This document shows positions 8,597 to 16,024 of a stretch of DNA of 64,000 bases, one piece after another. Source of the stretch: Cellulomonas wangleii (lineage in GTDB: Bacteria > Actinomycetota > Actinomycetes > Actinomycetales > Cellulomonadaceae); contig NZ_CP074405.1 of NCBI RefSeq assembly GCF_018388445.1, forward strand, positions 2,294,001 through 2,358,000, given 5' to 3'. The notes under the pieces are model-generated. The model saw only the letters and a program-made list of their open reading frames with translations. It did no database searches and was not told the origin of the DNA. How positions within the stretch are numbered: the first letter of the stretch is position 1; the number at the start of each line of letters is the position of its first letter. Both the position numbers and the translations under genes were made by a program.

Positions 8597-9813
8597 GAGT
8601 GGCTCGCGGGAACGAGCCGCTGACCGATGTCGGACAGCAGCGCCCCGAACCAGGCCTGGGACACGTCGAACGCCTTGCCGCCGGCGATGCGGGGGAACTC
8701 GATCGCGCGCAGGCGGTCGCCGTCCTCCTCGTCGTGGCCGATGACGCCCGACTCGCCGCGCAGCGCGCACTCGACGGCCAGGTCGGTCATGGACTTGATG
8801 AGACGCAGGTCCTCGGCGTTCGCCGCCGCGGCGCGCGAGTAGTAGCCGGACTTCTGGACCATGACCTTCTCGGCGCCCAGCTTCTCCGCGAACTGCTTGG
8901 CGAACCACTGGCCGGGGTTGATGGTGTCCAGCTTCACGTGACCGAACGGGTCGCGCTCGACGGGCTGACCGGCGGCCTCGAGCTGCTCGACGATCTCGTG
9001 CATGCCCGCACCCTCGGACAGGAAGATGTTGACGTTGCCCAGCTCGTCCATGACGCCCTTGAGGCGCTCGGCCTCGGCGTCGATGTCGAGGGCCAGCTCC
9101 GGCAGGAAGACGGCGTGGATGTCCCACCGCTCGCGCGACAGGCCGATCTCCGGGACCCACTCCTGCGTGTCGAGCCACTTGCGGTACTCCGCGGCGGCGG
9201 CGGCGGTCAGCCAGCCGCAGTGCCGGCCCATGACCTCGTGCACGATGAGCATGCGCGGCCCCGAGCGGTGCTCGCCGATGATGTTGCGCGCGAACCCGGC
9301 GGCCTCCTCGGCCGCGGTCCACGCCCCGAGCGACTGCCGGATCGGCACGACGTCGTTGTCGATCGTCTTGGGCAGGCCCACGACGGTCAGCTCGTACCCG
9401 TTCTCGTGCAGGTACGCGGCGAGGTCGGCCGCTGTGGTGTTCGTGTCGTCACCGCCGATGGTGTGGAGCACGTCCACGCCGTCGGCCTTGAGCTGCTCGG
9501 CAGCGACCTGCAGCGGGTCCTCGCCCTCCTTCACCAGACCGCGCTTGACGCAGTCCTTGGCGTTGGTGAGCTTGACGCGCGAGTTGCCGATCGGCGACCC
9601 GCCGAAGCGGTGGAGGATGCCGGCCTTCGCCCGCACCTCGGGGGTGACGGTGACGCTCTCACCGAGCAGCAGGCCGTGGTAGCCGTGCTGGTACGCGATG
9701 ATCTCGACCTCGGGAGCGATCTCCGTGTAGCGCTCGATGAGCCCGCCGACGGCGGACGACAGGCAGGGAGCGAAACCGCCGGCGGTCAGAAGGGCGACGC
9801 GACGGACCGACAT
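8593..9813 (-). CDS. pfp: 6-phosphofructokinase, PPi-dependent type
   Basis: A 406-residue phosphofructokinase of glycolysis. Two diagnostic sites point to pyrophosphate rather than ATP as phosphoryl donor: GGDDT (ATP enzymes have GGDGS) and PKTIDND (ATP enzymes have PGTIDND). Such enzymes work reversibly. The ATG with GAGAGGTG upstream gives the MSVRRVALLTAGGFAP start. A 186-base stretch separates it from the acyltransferase gene; TAGGAT at 10002-10007 on the minus strand is a possible distal -10. It is translationally coupled to aroG downstream. Confidence 0.88.
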   Translation of the reverse strand: MSVRRVALLTAGGFAPCLSSAVGGLIERYTEIAPEVEIIAYQHGYHGLLLGESVTVTPEVRAKAGILHRFGGSPIGNSRVKLTNAKDCVKRGLVKEGEDPLQVAAEQLKADGVDVLHTIGGDDTNTTAADLAAYLHENGYELTVVGLPKTIDNDVVPIRQSLGAWTAAEEAAGFARNIIGEHRSGPRMLIVHEVMGRHCGWLTAAAAAEYRKWLDTQEWVPEIGLSRERWDIHAVFLPELALDIDAEAERLKGVMDELGNVNIFLSEGAGMHEIVEQLEAAGQPVERDPFGHVKLDTINPGQWFAKQFAEKLGAEKVMVQKSGYYSRAAAANAEDLRLIKSMTDLAVECALRGESGVIGHDEEDGDRLRAIEFPRIAGGKAFDVSQAWFGALLSDIGQRLVPASHS

Positions 9814-9999
9814 GGGACACACCTCTCGTTGGCAAGCAATGACGGCGTGGGCTGCGACGACGCACCCGGCCGGCGCCCAGCGTGGGGCCTGCGTGCACCC
9901 CGCCACCGGGACCGAGGTCCGGGGCCGGGCGTCATGCAGAGGACGGCGGGCGCGCGCCGCAGGGCACGCGCACGGGCCCGACGCACGGCCGGGTCCATC

Positions 10000-10797
10000 T
10001 CATCCTACTGACGGCGGGGCCTCGTCCTGCGGCGGGACCGGAACCTGGACATCGGGCACCGGCCGACCGCCGGGCGCGGCGGGCATCCGGCCCGCACCGT
10101 CGCCCGCCTCGGGGTGACCCGTGGCGATCCGGGCCTTCTGCGTCGCGGCGTACACGTCGACGTACTCCTGGCCCGACAGGCTCATGATCGCGTACATGAT
10201 CTCGTCCGTCACGGACCGCAGGATGAACCGGTCGTTCTCCATGCCCCGGTACCGGGAGAAGTCCAGCGGCTCGCCGATGACGATCCCGATCCGCATGATC
10301 TTCGGGATGCGCCGGCCCAGCGGCTGCGCGACGTCGGTGCCGACCATGGCCACGGGGATCACGGGAGCGCCCGACTCCAGCGCCAGCCGGGCGACGCCGG
10401 TCTTGCCACGGTAGAGACGCCCGTCGGGGCTGCGGGTGCCCTCCGGGTAGATGCCGAACAGGCCGCCCTCGGACAACCGCCGCAGGCCGGTCCGCAGCGC
10501 CGCCTCACCGGCCTTGCCGCCACCGCGGTCGACGGGGATGGTGCCCACGCCGCGCATGAAGCCGGCGGTCACACGCCCTTTGAGGCCGACACCGGTGAAG
10601 TACTCCTGCTTGCCGATGAACACGATCGCGCGGTCGAGCACGAGCGGCAGGAAGAAGGAGTCGATGACGGCCAGGTGGTTGCTCGCGAGGATCGCACCGC
10701 CCTCGGCGGGGACGTTCTGCGCACCACGCACCCACGGCCGGTAGACCAGGCGCAGCAGGGGCCCGACGAACACCCGCTTCATCAACCAGTAGAACAA
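10000..10797 (-). CDS. plsC: 1-acyl-sn-glycerol-3-phosphate acyltransferase (PlsC family)
   Basis: The 265-residue membrane-associated enzyme makes phosphatidic acid by acylating lysophosphatidate. It shows the acyltransferase motif NHLAVIDSFF (the H-x4-D catalytic pair) and YPEGTRSPDG. I chose the TTG at 10797 because GAGGAG lies five bases before it; translation then begins MFYWLMKRVF. The C-terminal 40 residues are Pro/Gly-rich and not part of the domain. It corresponds in position to Rv2182c. It shares a palindromic -10 region with the divergent gene at 10916. Confidence 0.85.
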   Translation of the reverse strand: MFYWLMKRVFVGPLLRLVYRPWVRGAQNVPAEGGAILASNHLAVIDSFFLPLVLDRAIVFIGKQEYFTGVGLKGRVTAGFMRGVGTIPVDRGGGKAGEAALRTGLRRLSEGGLFGIYPEGTRSPDGRLYRGKTGVARLALESGAPVIPVAMVGTDVAQPLGRRIPKIMRIGIVIGEPLDFSRYRGMENDRFILRSVTDEIMYAIMSLSGQEYVDVYAATQKARIATGHPEAGDGAGRMPAAPGGRPVPDVQVPVPPQDEAPPSVG

Positions 10798-10899
10798 CGT
10801 GTCTCCTCGCTCGACGTCCGTCGCGCCGACCCGTCCCGCGGGCCGCCGGCCGGCCCGCGGACCCGCCACCGACCGCGACGGGCCGGTTCGTCGGGTCCG

Positions 10900-10909
10900 A
10901 CTCTAGAGT
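10900..10909. promoter_or_regulatory. Palindromic bidirectional -10 element
   Basis: ACTCTAGAGT is a perfect palindrome that presents TAGAGT on both strands. On the plus strand TAGAGT (10904-10909) lies six bases before the ATG at 10916, a leaderless arrangement. On the minus strand TAGAGT (10905-10900) could start the transcript of the acyltransferase gene, with a leader of about 95 bases. Confidence 0.55.
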
Positions 10910-10915
10910 GCTCCC

Positions 10916-11518
10916 ATGGACGCACGTCCCGAGGACGACCCCGGCGCCGACGACTCCGCCGGCGCGGAGCACCCCCGCGACGTCCCCGCGGGGCCGCCGC
11001 ACGACGACCGGCCGCGGGCGGACGACCCGGCCGACGGGGTCGCGACCGACGACGAGGTGTGGGCCTCGCTGGTCGCGCGGCTGTCCGACGTGGACGCAGC
11101 GCCCGAGCCGCCGACCCGCGGCCGTGTGCTGCGCGCGGCACCCGAGGAGCCCTCCGCGGTCGGCCCGCCGGAGGCGCCCGGCCCTGCCGCCACCGCTCCC
11201 GGCCCCGCTCCCCTGGGTGCCCGCGACTGGGACGGCACCACGCAGTACGACGCGGCCGAGGACGCCGTGGACGACATCGAGCACTTCGTCCCGCAGGACC
11301 CCGGCCCGGTGCTGGGCGGGAACCCGCTGCTCACGCTGGCCTGGGGCGCCGCGATCGGGTCGCCCCTGTTCCTGCTCGTGGTGGTCGTCGCGTGGCAGGA
11401 CGCGCCCGCCCTGCTCGTGCGCGCGGCGGCCGCACTGTTCGTCCTCGCCGTGGCCATCCTGGTGTGGCGCATGCCACAGCGCCGCGAGCCGACGGACGGC
11501 GACGGCGCGGTCGTCTGA
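10916..11518 (+). CDS. Hypothetical membrane protein
   Basis: The 200-residue product has a long acidic, Pro/Ala-rich cytoplasmic region (1-135) with no recognisable domain, then two transmembrane helices (about 143-162 and 164-183) and a short tail. I do not recognise the family. It is read from a TAGAGT box placed six bases before the ATG. It stands between plsC and the ROK kinase gene, transcribed away from plsC and towards the ROK kinase gene. Confidence 0.65.
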   Translation: MDARPEDDPGADDSAGAEHPRDVPAGPPHDDRPRADDPADGVATDDEVWASLVARLSDVDAAPEPPTRGRVLRAAPEEPSAVGPPEAPGPAATAPGPAPLGARDWDGTTQYDAAEDAVDDIEHFVPQDPGPVLGGNPLLTLAWGAAIGSPLFLLVVVVAWQDAPALLVRAAAALFVLAVAILVWRMPQRREPTDGDGAVV

Positions 11519-11570
11519 CCCGTCCGGACCGCGCGGCCGCCGGCCTCGCCGCCGTCGGCGCGGGTGGACG

Positions 11571-12518
11571 TCAGATCCGCGCGAGGTCTGCGGCGCCGAC
11601 CATGCCGGCGTCGTTGCCCATGGCCGCGACGACGATCGCCGCCTCCGGCCGGTGCCCTCGGCCCGAGAGCTGCTCGCCGAACGCCTTGCGCGCGGGCACC
11701 AGGAGCAGATCGCCCGCGGCGCTCACGCCGCCGCCGATGACGAACAGCTCGGGGTCGAGCAGAGCCGCGACGCTGGCCGCACCCTCCCCGACCCAGCGAC
11801 CGACCTCCCCGAGGAGCTCCAGGGCGAGCGGGTCGCCGTCCTGGGCCGCCCGCGTGACGAGCGGGCCCGTGATCGCGTCGGGACCGCCGCCGGCGAGCTC
11901 GAGCAGTCCTGCCGCGAGCTCCGGGTGCGTGATCGCGGCGGCCTGCGCGTCGCGCACGAGCGCCGAGCCCGAGACGTACTGCTCCCAGCAGCCCTCGTGC
12001 CCGCAGCCGCAGTAGTGCCCGCCGGGCACCACCCGCATGTGGCCGATCTCGGCAGCGGCACCCCAGGCACCCCGGGCCAGCCGCCCGCCGGAGACGATCG
12101 CACCGCCCAGCCCGGTGCCGAGCGTGAGCATCACCATGTCCTCGACGTCCCGCCCGACGCCGAACCGGAACTCGGCCCACCCCGCCGCGTTGGCGTCGTT
12201 CTCGACGACGACCCGCACGTCGGGGTCGCCGATGAGGGCGGCGACGTTGTCCCGCAGGGGGTACTCGCGCCACGCGATGTTCGGGGCGAACAGCACGCGG
12301 GCGCGGTCCGAGGCCACGAAGCCCGCCGCGGCCAGACCGACCTGCTGCACCTCGTACGACGCGGTCAGCTCGCGGTAGACGTCCGCGATGGCGGCGTCGA
12401 TGCTCGCGACGTCGTCGGGGTCGGTGTCCCTCCGCGTCTGCGCGAGGATCCTGCCGTCGTCGTCGACCACGCCTGCCGCGATCTTCGTCCCGCCGATGTC
12501 GACCCCGATGGCGTGCAT
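11571..12518 (-). CDS. ROK-family glucokinase
   Basis: This 315-residue protein begins with the ATP-binding signature GVDIGGTKIAAGVV and contains NDANAAGWAE and the ROK zinc site CGCGHEGCWE. ROK kinases phosphorylate glucose or other hexoses; a regulator role is unlikely because there is no N-terminal helix-turn-helix. ATP or polyphosphate as donor cannot be told from the motifs. AGGAG lies about ten bases before the ATG, and TAGCGT at 12573-12578 (minus) is a good -10 giving a leader of about 48 bases. Confidence 0.85.
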   Translation of the reverse strand: MHAIGVDIGGTKIAAGVVDDDGRILAQTRRDTDPDDVASIDAAIADVYRELTASYEVQQVGLAAAGFVASDRARVLFAPNIAWREYPLRDNVAALIGDPDVRVVVENDANAAGWAEFRFGVGRDVEDMVMLTLGTGLGGAIVSGGRLARGAWGAAAEIGHMRVVPGGHYCGCGHEGCWEQYVSGSALVRDAQAAAITHPELAAGLLELAGGGPDAITGPLVTRAAQDGDPLALELLGEVGRWVGEGAASVAALLDPELFVIGGGVSAAGDLLLVPARKAFGEQLSGRGHRPEAAIVVAAMGNDAGMVGAADLARI

Positions 12519-12572
12519 GTCCCGGTCCGCTCCTGCCCTCGCCGCGGCGCGTCCCTCGCGCACGCGCCACCC

Positions 12573-12578
12573 ACGCTA
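12573..12578 (-). promoter_or_regulatory. -10 box of glucokinase gene
   Basis: TAGCGT on the minus strand about 55 bases before the ATG. Unlike the leaderless genes, this transcript should have a leader carrying AGGAG. Confidence 0.45.
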
Positions 12579-12712
12579 GCGCCCGTGTCGACCGGTGCGG
12601 GAGCGCGACCACGCCGCACGCCGGGCCGTGACCCGGTCGCCCGGCACAGCCCTGTGCCCCTGGCCTGCGACTCCACCCGTCCGGACGCCCGTGACCAGGG
12701 ACGGACGTCCCG

Positions 12713-12718
12713 TATCCT
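12713..12718 (+). promoter_or_regulatory. -10 candidate of acyl-CoA synthetase gene
   Basis: TATCCT lies 36 bases upstream of the ATG at 12755, leaving room for a short leader with GGAG before the start. No clear -35 box. Confidence 0.4.
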
Positions 12719-12754
12719 CATGGCACCCTTCGCCCCCCTGCCACTGGAGTCAGC

Positions 12755-14557
12755 ATGGACGAGTCCCACAGCCCTCTCCTCGTCGAGGTCGATCCGTCGG
12801 ACAACCTCAACGACCTGCTCGCGTCCCGCGTGCGCAGCACGCCGGACCGGGTGCTCGTCGAGCGCTACGTGGACGGCGCCTGGCTGCCCATGACGGCGCG
12901 CGAGTACGACGCCGCGATCGTGGCGGCCGCGCGTGGGCTCGTCGCCAAGGGCGTGCAGCCCGGCGACCGCGTGGGCATCATGTCGCGGACGCGGTACGAG
13001 TGGTCCCTGCTCGACTGGGCGACGTGGGCGGTCGGCGCGGTCCCCGTGCCGCTGTACGAGACGTCGTCGGCCGAGCAGGTCGCCTGGATCCTCACGGACG
13101 CCGACGTCAGCCTCCTGGTGGTCGAGACGCAGGCGCACGCCGACGTCGTGGCCGAGGTGCGCGGCCAGGCGCCCACCCTGCGCGAGGTGCTCGTCATCGA
13201 CGACGGCGCGCTCGACACGCTGGTGGCGGCCGGTGCCGGCGTCGAGGAGTCCGAGGTGGCGCGCCGTCGTGGTCTCGCGGCGCGCGACGACCTCGCCACC
13301 GTCATCTACACGTCCGGCACCACGGGCCGTCCGAAGGGTGTCGAGCTCACGCACGGCAACTTCTCGGTCCTGACGACGAACGCGGTCGAGAAGCTCAGCG
13401 CCGTCGTGTCCGACCCCGGCGCGCGGACCATGCTCTTCATGCCCCTCGCGCACGTGTTCGCGCGGTTCGTGCACGTGCTGACGGTCCCGGCGGGCGCGAC
13501 CCTGGGCCACTGGCCCGACACCAAGACCCTCATCGAGGGCATCGGGACCTTCCGCCCCACGTTCATCCTCTCCGTGCCGCGCGTGTTCGAGAAGGTCTAC
13601 AACTCGGCCGAGCAGAAGGCCGCCGCCGGGGGCAAGGGCGCGATCTTCCAGCGGGCCGCCAAGACCGCGATCGTCTACTCCCGTGCACTGGACACCCCGC
13701 GCGGGCCGAGCCCCTGGCTGCGGCTGCAGCACAAGGTCGCCGACGTGCTGGTGCTCTCGAAGCTGCGCAAGGTGCTCGGGGGGCAGGTCGAGTGGGCCAT
13801 CTCCGGCGGTGCGCCCCTCGGCGAGCGGCTCGGGCACTTCTACCGCGGGGTCGGCCTGAAGGTCCTCGAGGGCTACGGCCTGACGGAGACCACGGCACCC
13901 GCCACGGTCAACCTGCCGGAGCGCACCAAGATCGGTACCGTCGGCCCCGCGCTGCCGGGCACCGCGCTGCGGCTGGCCGCCGACGGCGAGATCGAGATCA
14001 AGGGCATCCAGGTCTTCCGCGGGTACCACAACAACCCGCAGGCGACCGCCGATTCCATGCAGGACGGCTGGTTCCGCACGGGCGACCTCGGCTCGATCGA
14101 CGAGGACGGCTTCCTGCGGATCACCGGCCGCAAGAAGGAGATCATCGTGACGGCGGGCGGCAAGAACGTCGCCCCGAGCGTGCTCGAGGACCGGCTGCGG
14201 GGCCACCCCCTGGTGAGCCAGGTCGTCGTGGTCGGTGACCAGCGGCCGTTCATCGGTGCGCTCATCACGCTGGACCCCGAGGGCGTGCCCGGCTGGCTCA
14301 GCGCGCACGGCAAGCCCGCGATGTCGGTCGAGGAGGCGGCGAAGGACCCCGACGTCCTGGCGTCCCTGGACCGGGCCGTCGAGCGCACCAACAAGGCCGT
14401 CTCGCGCGCCGAGTCCATCCGCCGGTACCGGATCCTCGACCGCGACCTGACGATCGCCGACGGGTACCTCACGCCGAAGCTCAGCGTCCGCCGGGCCGAG
14501 GTGCTCAAGGACTTCGCCGCCGAGGTCGAGGCCCTGTACACCTCCGGGGAGCGCTGA
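12755..14557 (+). CDS. Long-chain acyl-CoA synthetase (FadD15-like)
   Basis: The 600-residue adenylate-forming enzyme activates fatty acids to acyl-CoA through an acyl-AMP intermediate. Signature motifs are the phosphate loop YTSGTTGRPKG, the A5 motif GYGLTETTAP, GWFRTGDLG and the C-terminal GRKKEIIVTAGGKNV with its catalytic lysine. The length is normal for the long-chain group that includes mycobacterial FadD15 (Rv2187), which occupies the same relative position. GGAG lies a few bases before the ATG. Confidence 0.9.
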   Translation: MDESHSPLLVEVDPSDNLNDLLASRVRSTPDRVLVERYVDGAWLPMTAREYDAAIVAAARGLVAKGVQPGDRVGIMSRTRYEWSLLDWATWAVGAVPVPLYETSSAEQVAWILTDADVSLLVVETQAHADVVAEVRGQAPTLREVLVIDDGALDTLVAAGAGVEESEVARRRGLAARDDLATVIYTSGTTGRPKGVELTHGNFSVLTTNAVEKLSAVVSDPGARTMLFMPLAHVFARFVHVLTVPAGATLGHWPDTKTLIEGIGTFRPTFILSVPRVFEKVYNSAEQKAAAGGKGAIFQRAAKTAIVYSRALDTPRGPSPWLRLQHKVADVLVLSKLRKVLGGQVEWAISGGAPLGERLGHFYRGVGLKVLEGYGLTETTAPATVNLPERTKIGTVGPALPGTALRLAADGEIEIKGIQVFRGYHNNPQATADSMQDGWFRTGDLGSIDEDGFLRITGRKKEIIVTAGGKNVAPSVLEDRLRGHPLVSQVVVVGDQRPFIGALITLDPEGVPGWLSAHGKPAMSVEEAAKDPDVLASLDRAVERTNKAVSRAESIRRYRILDRDLTIADGYLTPKLSVRRAEVLKDFAAEVEALYTSGER

Positions 14558-14581
14558 CCCGCAGCCCGTCGACCGCACCGT

Positions 14582-14618
14582 CACCACGCCCCCGGCACCC
14601 CGTGCCGGGGGCGTGGTG
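14582..14618. terminator. Bidirectional hairpin terminator
   Basis: A perfect 16-bp stem (14582-14597 with 14603-14618) with a CCCCG loop lies between the convergent acyl-CoA synthetase and NYN genes. No T run. Confidence 0.75.
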
Positions 14619-14648
14619 CGTCCCCCGTCGTTCCTGGAGGCACCGGCG

Positions 14649-15956
14649 TCAGCGGCGCCGCAGCCGCTCCACGACCGTCACCGCCGGCACCGCCCAGGCG
14701 CCGTGCGCCTCGACGTCGCGGACGATCTCGCGGTCCGACGTCGCCACCACGAGGACGCGGCCCGGCGGCTCGGCCGCCACCAGGCGGCGCAGCAGGTCGT
14801 CCGCCGTCTCCCCCGACGTGAACAGCACCCGCACGCCCCGCACGGCCGCGACGGCCCGGTGGCCGGGCTGCCCGTCGAAGCAGCAGGTGATCTCCGCGCC
14901 GGTCTGCGCGGCCAGCGCCGCCATGCCGTCCACCACGAGCCGTCGCTGGTCGGCCAGCGTCGTGCCGGGCCAGCCGGTCTTCGACACGTTGTAGCCGTCG
15001 ACGAGCAGGTGCGCCCGCGGCAGCCGCAGCAGGTCGTCGAGCAGCGCCGGGTCGTCGACCGAGCGACCCCGCGACGTGGGCCGGTCGGCCGGCGCCGCGT
15101 CCGCGGGCGCCGCGAGGTCGGCCGGGAGGTCGACGACCGGCGGCAGCGCCAGCTCGGCACGCAGCCCGCCGGCGGCGTCGATCAGCGTGTCGAGCAGCAG
15201 GCGGGCGCGCGTCTCCGCGAGGCGCCGGCCGGTGCGTGCGGTGTCCCGGGCCACGGCGCGCTCGGCCGTCGCCGCCCGCAGGTCCGCGGCCGCGGCCGCC
15301 CGCTCGGCGGTGGCGGCGGCGTGGTCCGCGGCCGCCCGCCGGGCGTCCTCGGCGGCCGCCGCGGCCAGTGCCCGCGCGTCGCCGCGCGCGCGGTCGGCGT
15401 CCGAGCGGAGCCGGCGCAGCTCGCGCTGCAGCGCCGCGAGCTCCTCGCGGGCCGCACGCTCGCCCTCGCGGGCCACGCCCAGGGCGACCCGCAGCCGGGC
15501 GGCCTCGCGCGCGGCCGCCTCGTCGCGGCGCGCGTCGGCGTCCTGACGGGGCGCGGGGGCCTCCGGGCGCAGCAGGTCCTGCCACGGGTGCCCCTGCAAC
15601 CAGGCGCCGACCGCCCTGTCGAGCGCCGGAGCGTCGGGGGACGCCCCGGGCGGCGGTCCGGCCGCGTCGGGCTCCGCCGCTGCGGGCGCACCGTCCTGCG
15701 CGAGCAGCCACACCCGGGTGACGCGCGCCCGGAAGCCCTCGTCCTCCTGCAGCGCCGTCCACAGGGGCAGCGCACCGGCCGTCGCGCGCCGCCGGGGTGC
15801 GAAGCGTCGCACCGCACGCAGCGCCGCGGGCGTCTGCGCGGGGTCGGTCTCCCCGAGCACGTCGGCGGCCAGGCGCACCAGCGCCGCCCGCAGGTCCGCG
15901 GGCACCTCGGCGGCGTCCTGCACCTCGTCCTGCGCCCCGTCCTGCGGCTCCGCCAT
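14649..15956 (-). CDS. NYN-domain (PIN-like) protein with long helical region
   Basis: The 435-residue protein has three parts. Residues about 1-150 form an all-helical domain without recognised motifs. About 150-285 is an Ala/Arg/Glu-rich stretch with heptad character, a likely coiled coil. The C-terminal 150 residues form an NYN/PIN-like nuclease domain: HLLVDGYNV, ITCCFDGQ, SGETADDLL and VVATSDREI supply the acidic residues of this fold. RNA processing is a family-level guess. A TAGGGT box seven bases before the ATG supports the start. It is divergent from the DnaQ/GIY-YIG nuclease gene, with 68 bases between the two starts. Confidence 0.82.
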   Translation of the reverse strand: MAEPQDGAQDEVQDAAEVPADLRAALVRLAADVLGETDPAQTPAALRAVRRFAPRRRATAGALPLWTALQEDEGFRARVTRVWLLAQDGAPAAAEPDAAGPPPGASPDAPALDRAVGAWLQGHPWQDLLRPEAPAPRQDADARRDEAAAREAARLRVALGVAREGERAAREELAALQRELRRLRSDADRARGDARALAAAAAEDARRAAADHAAATAERAAAAADLRAATAERAVARDTARTGRRLAETRARLLLDTLIDAAGGLRAELALPPVVDLPADLAAPADAAPADRPTSRGRSVDDPALLDDLLRLPRAHLLVDGYNVSKTGWPGTTLADQRRLVVDGMAALAAQTGAEITCCFDGQPGHRAVAAVRGVRVLFTSGETADDLLRRLVAAEPPGRVLVVATSDREIVRDVEAHGAWAVPAVTVVERLRRR

Positions 15957-15963
15957 GCGCCCC

Positions 15964-15969
15964 ACCCTA
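15964..15969 (-). promoter_or_regulatory. -10 box, leaderless type
   Basis: TAGGGT on the minus strand, seven bases before the ATG of the NYN gene. Confidence 0.55.
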
Positions 15970-16011
15970 GGTCGGGGCGCCGGCGACGGCGGGGGTGTCG
16001 GTGCGGCCGGG

Positions 16012-16017
16012 TACCGT
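16012..16017 (+). promoter_or_regulatory. -10 box, leaderless type
   Basis: TACCGT lies seven bases before the ATG at 16025 and decides that start over the in-frame GTG at 15995. Confidence 0.55.
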
Positions 16018-16024
16018 CCGCCAC

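Noticed and set aside
9786..9998. 70-codon minus-strand frame in the pfp leader
   Set aside because: It starts three bases after TAGGAT, too close for the leaderless spacing, ends inside pfp in another frame and has Arg-rich shadow composition.
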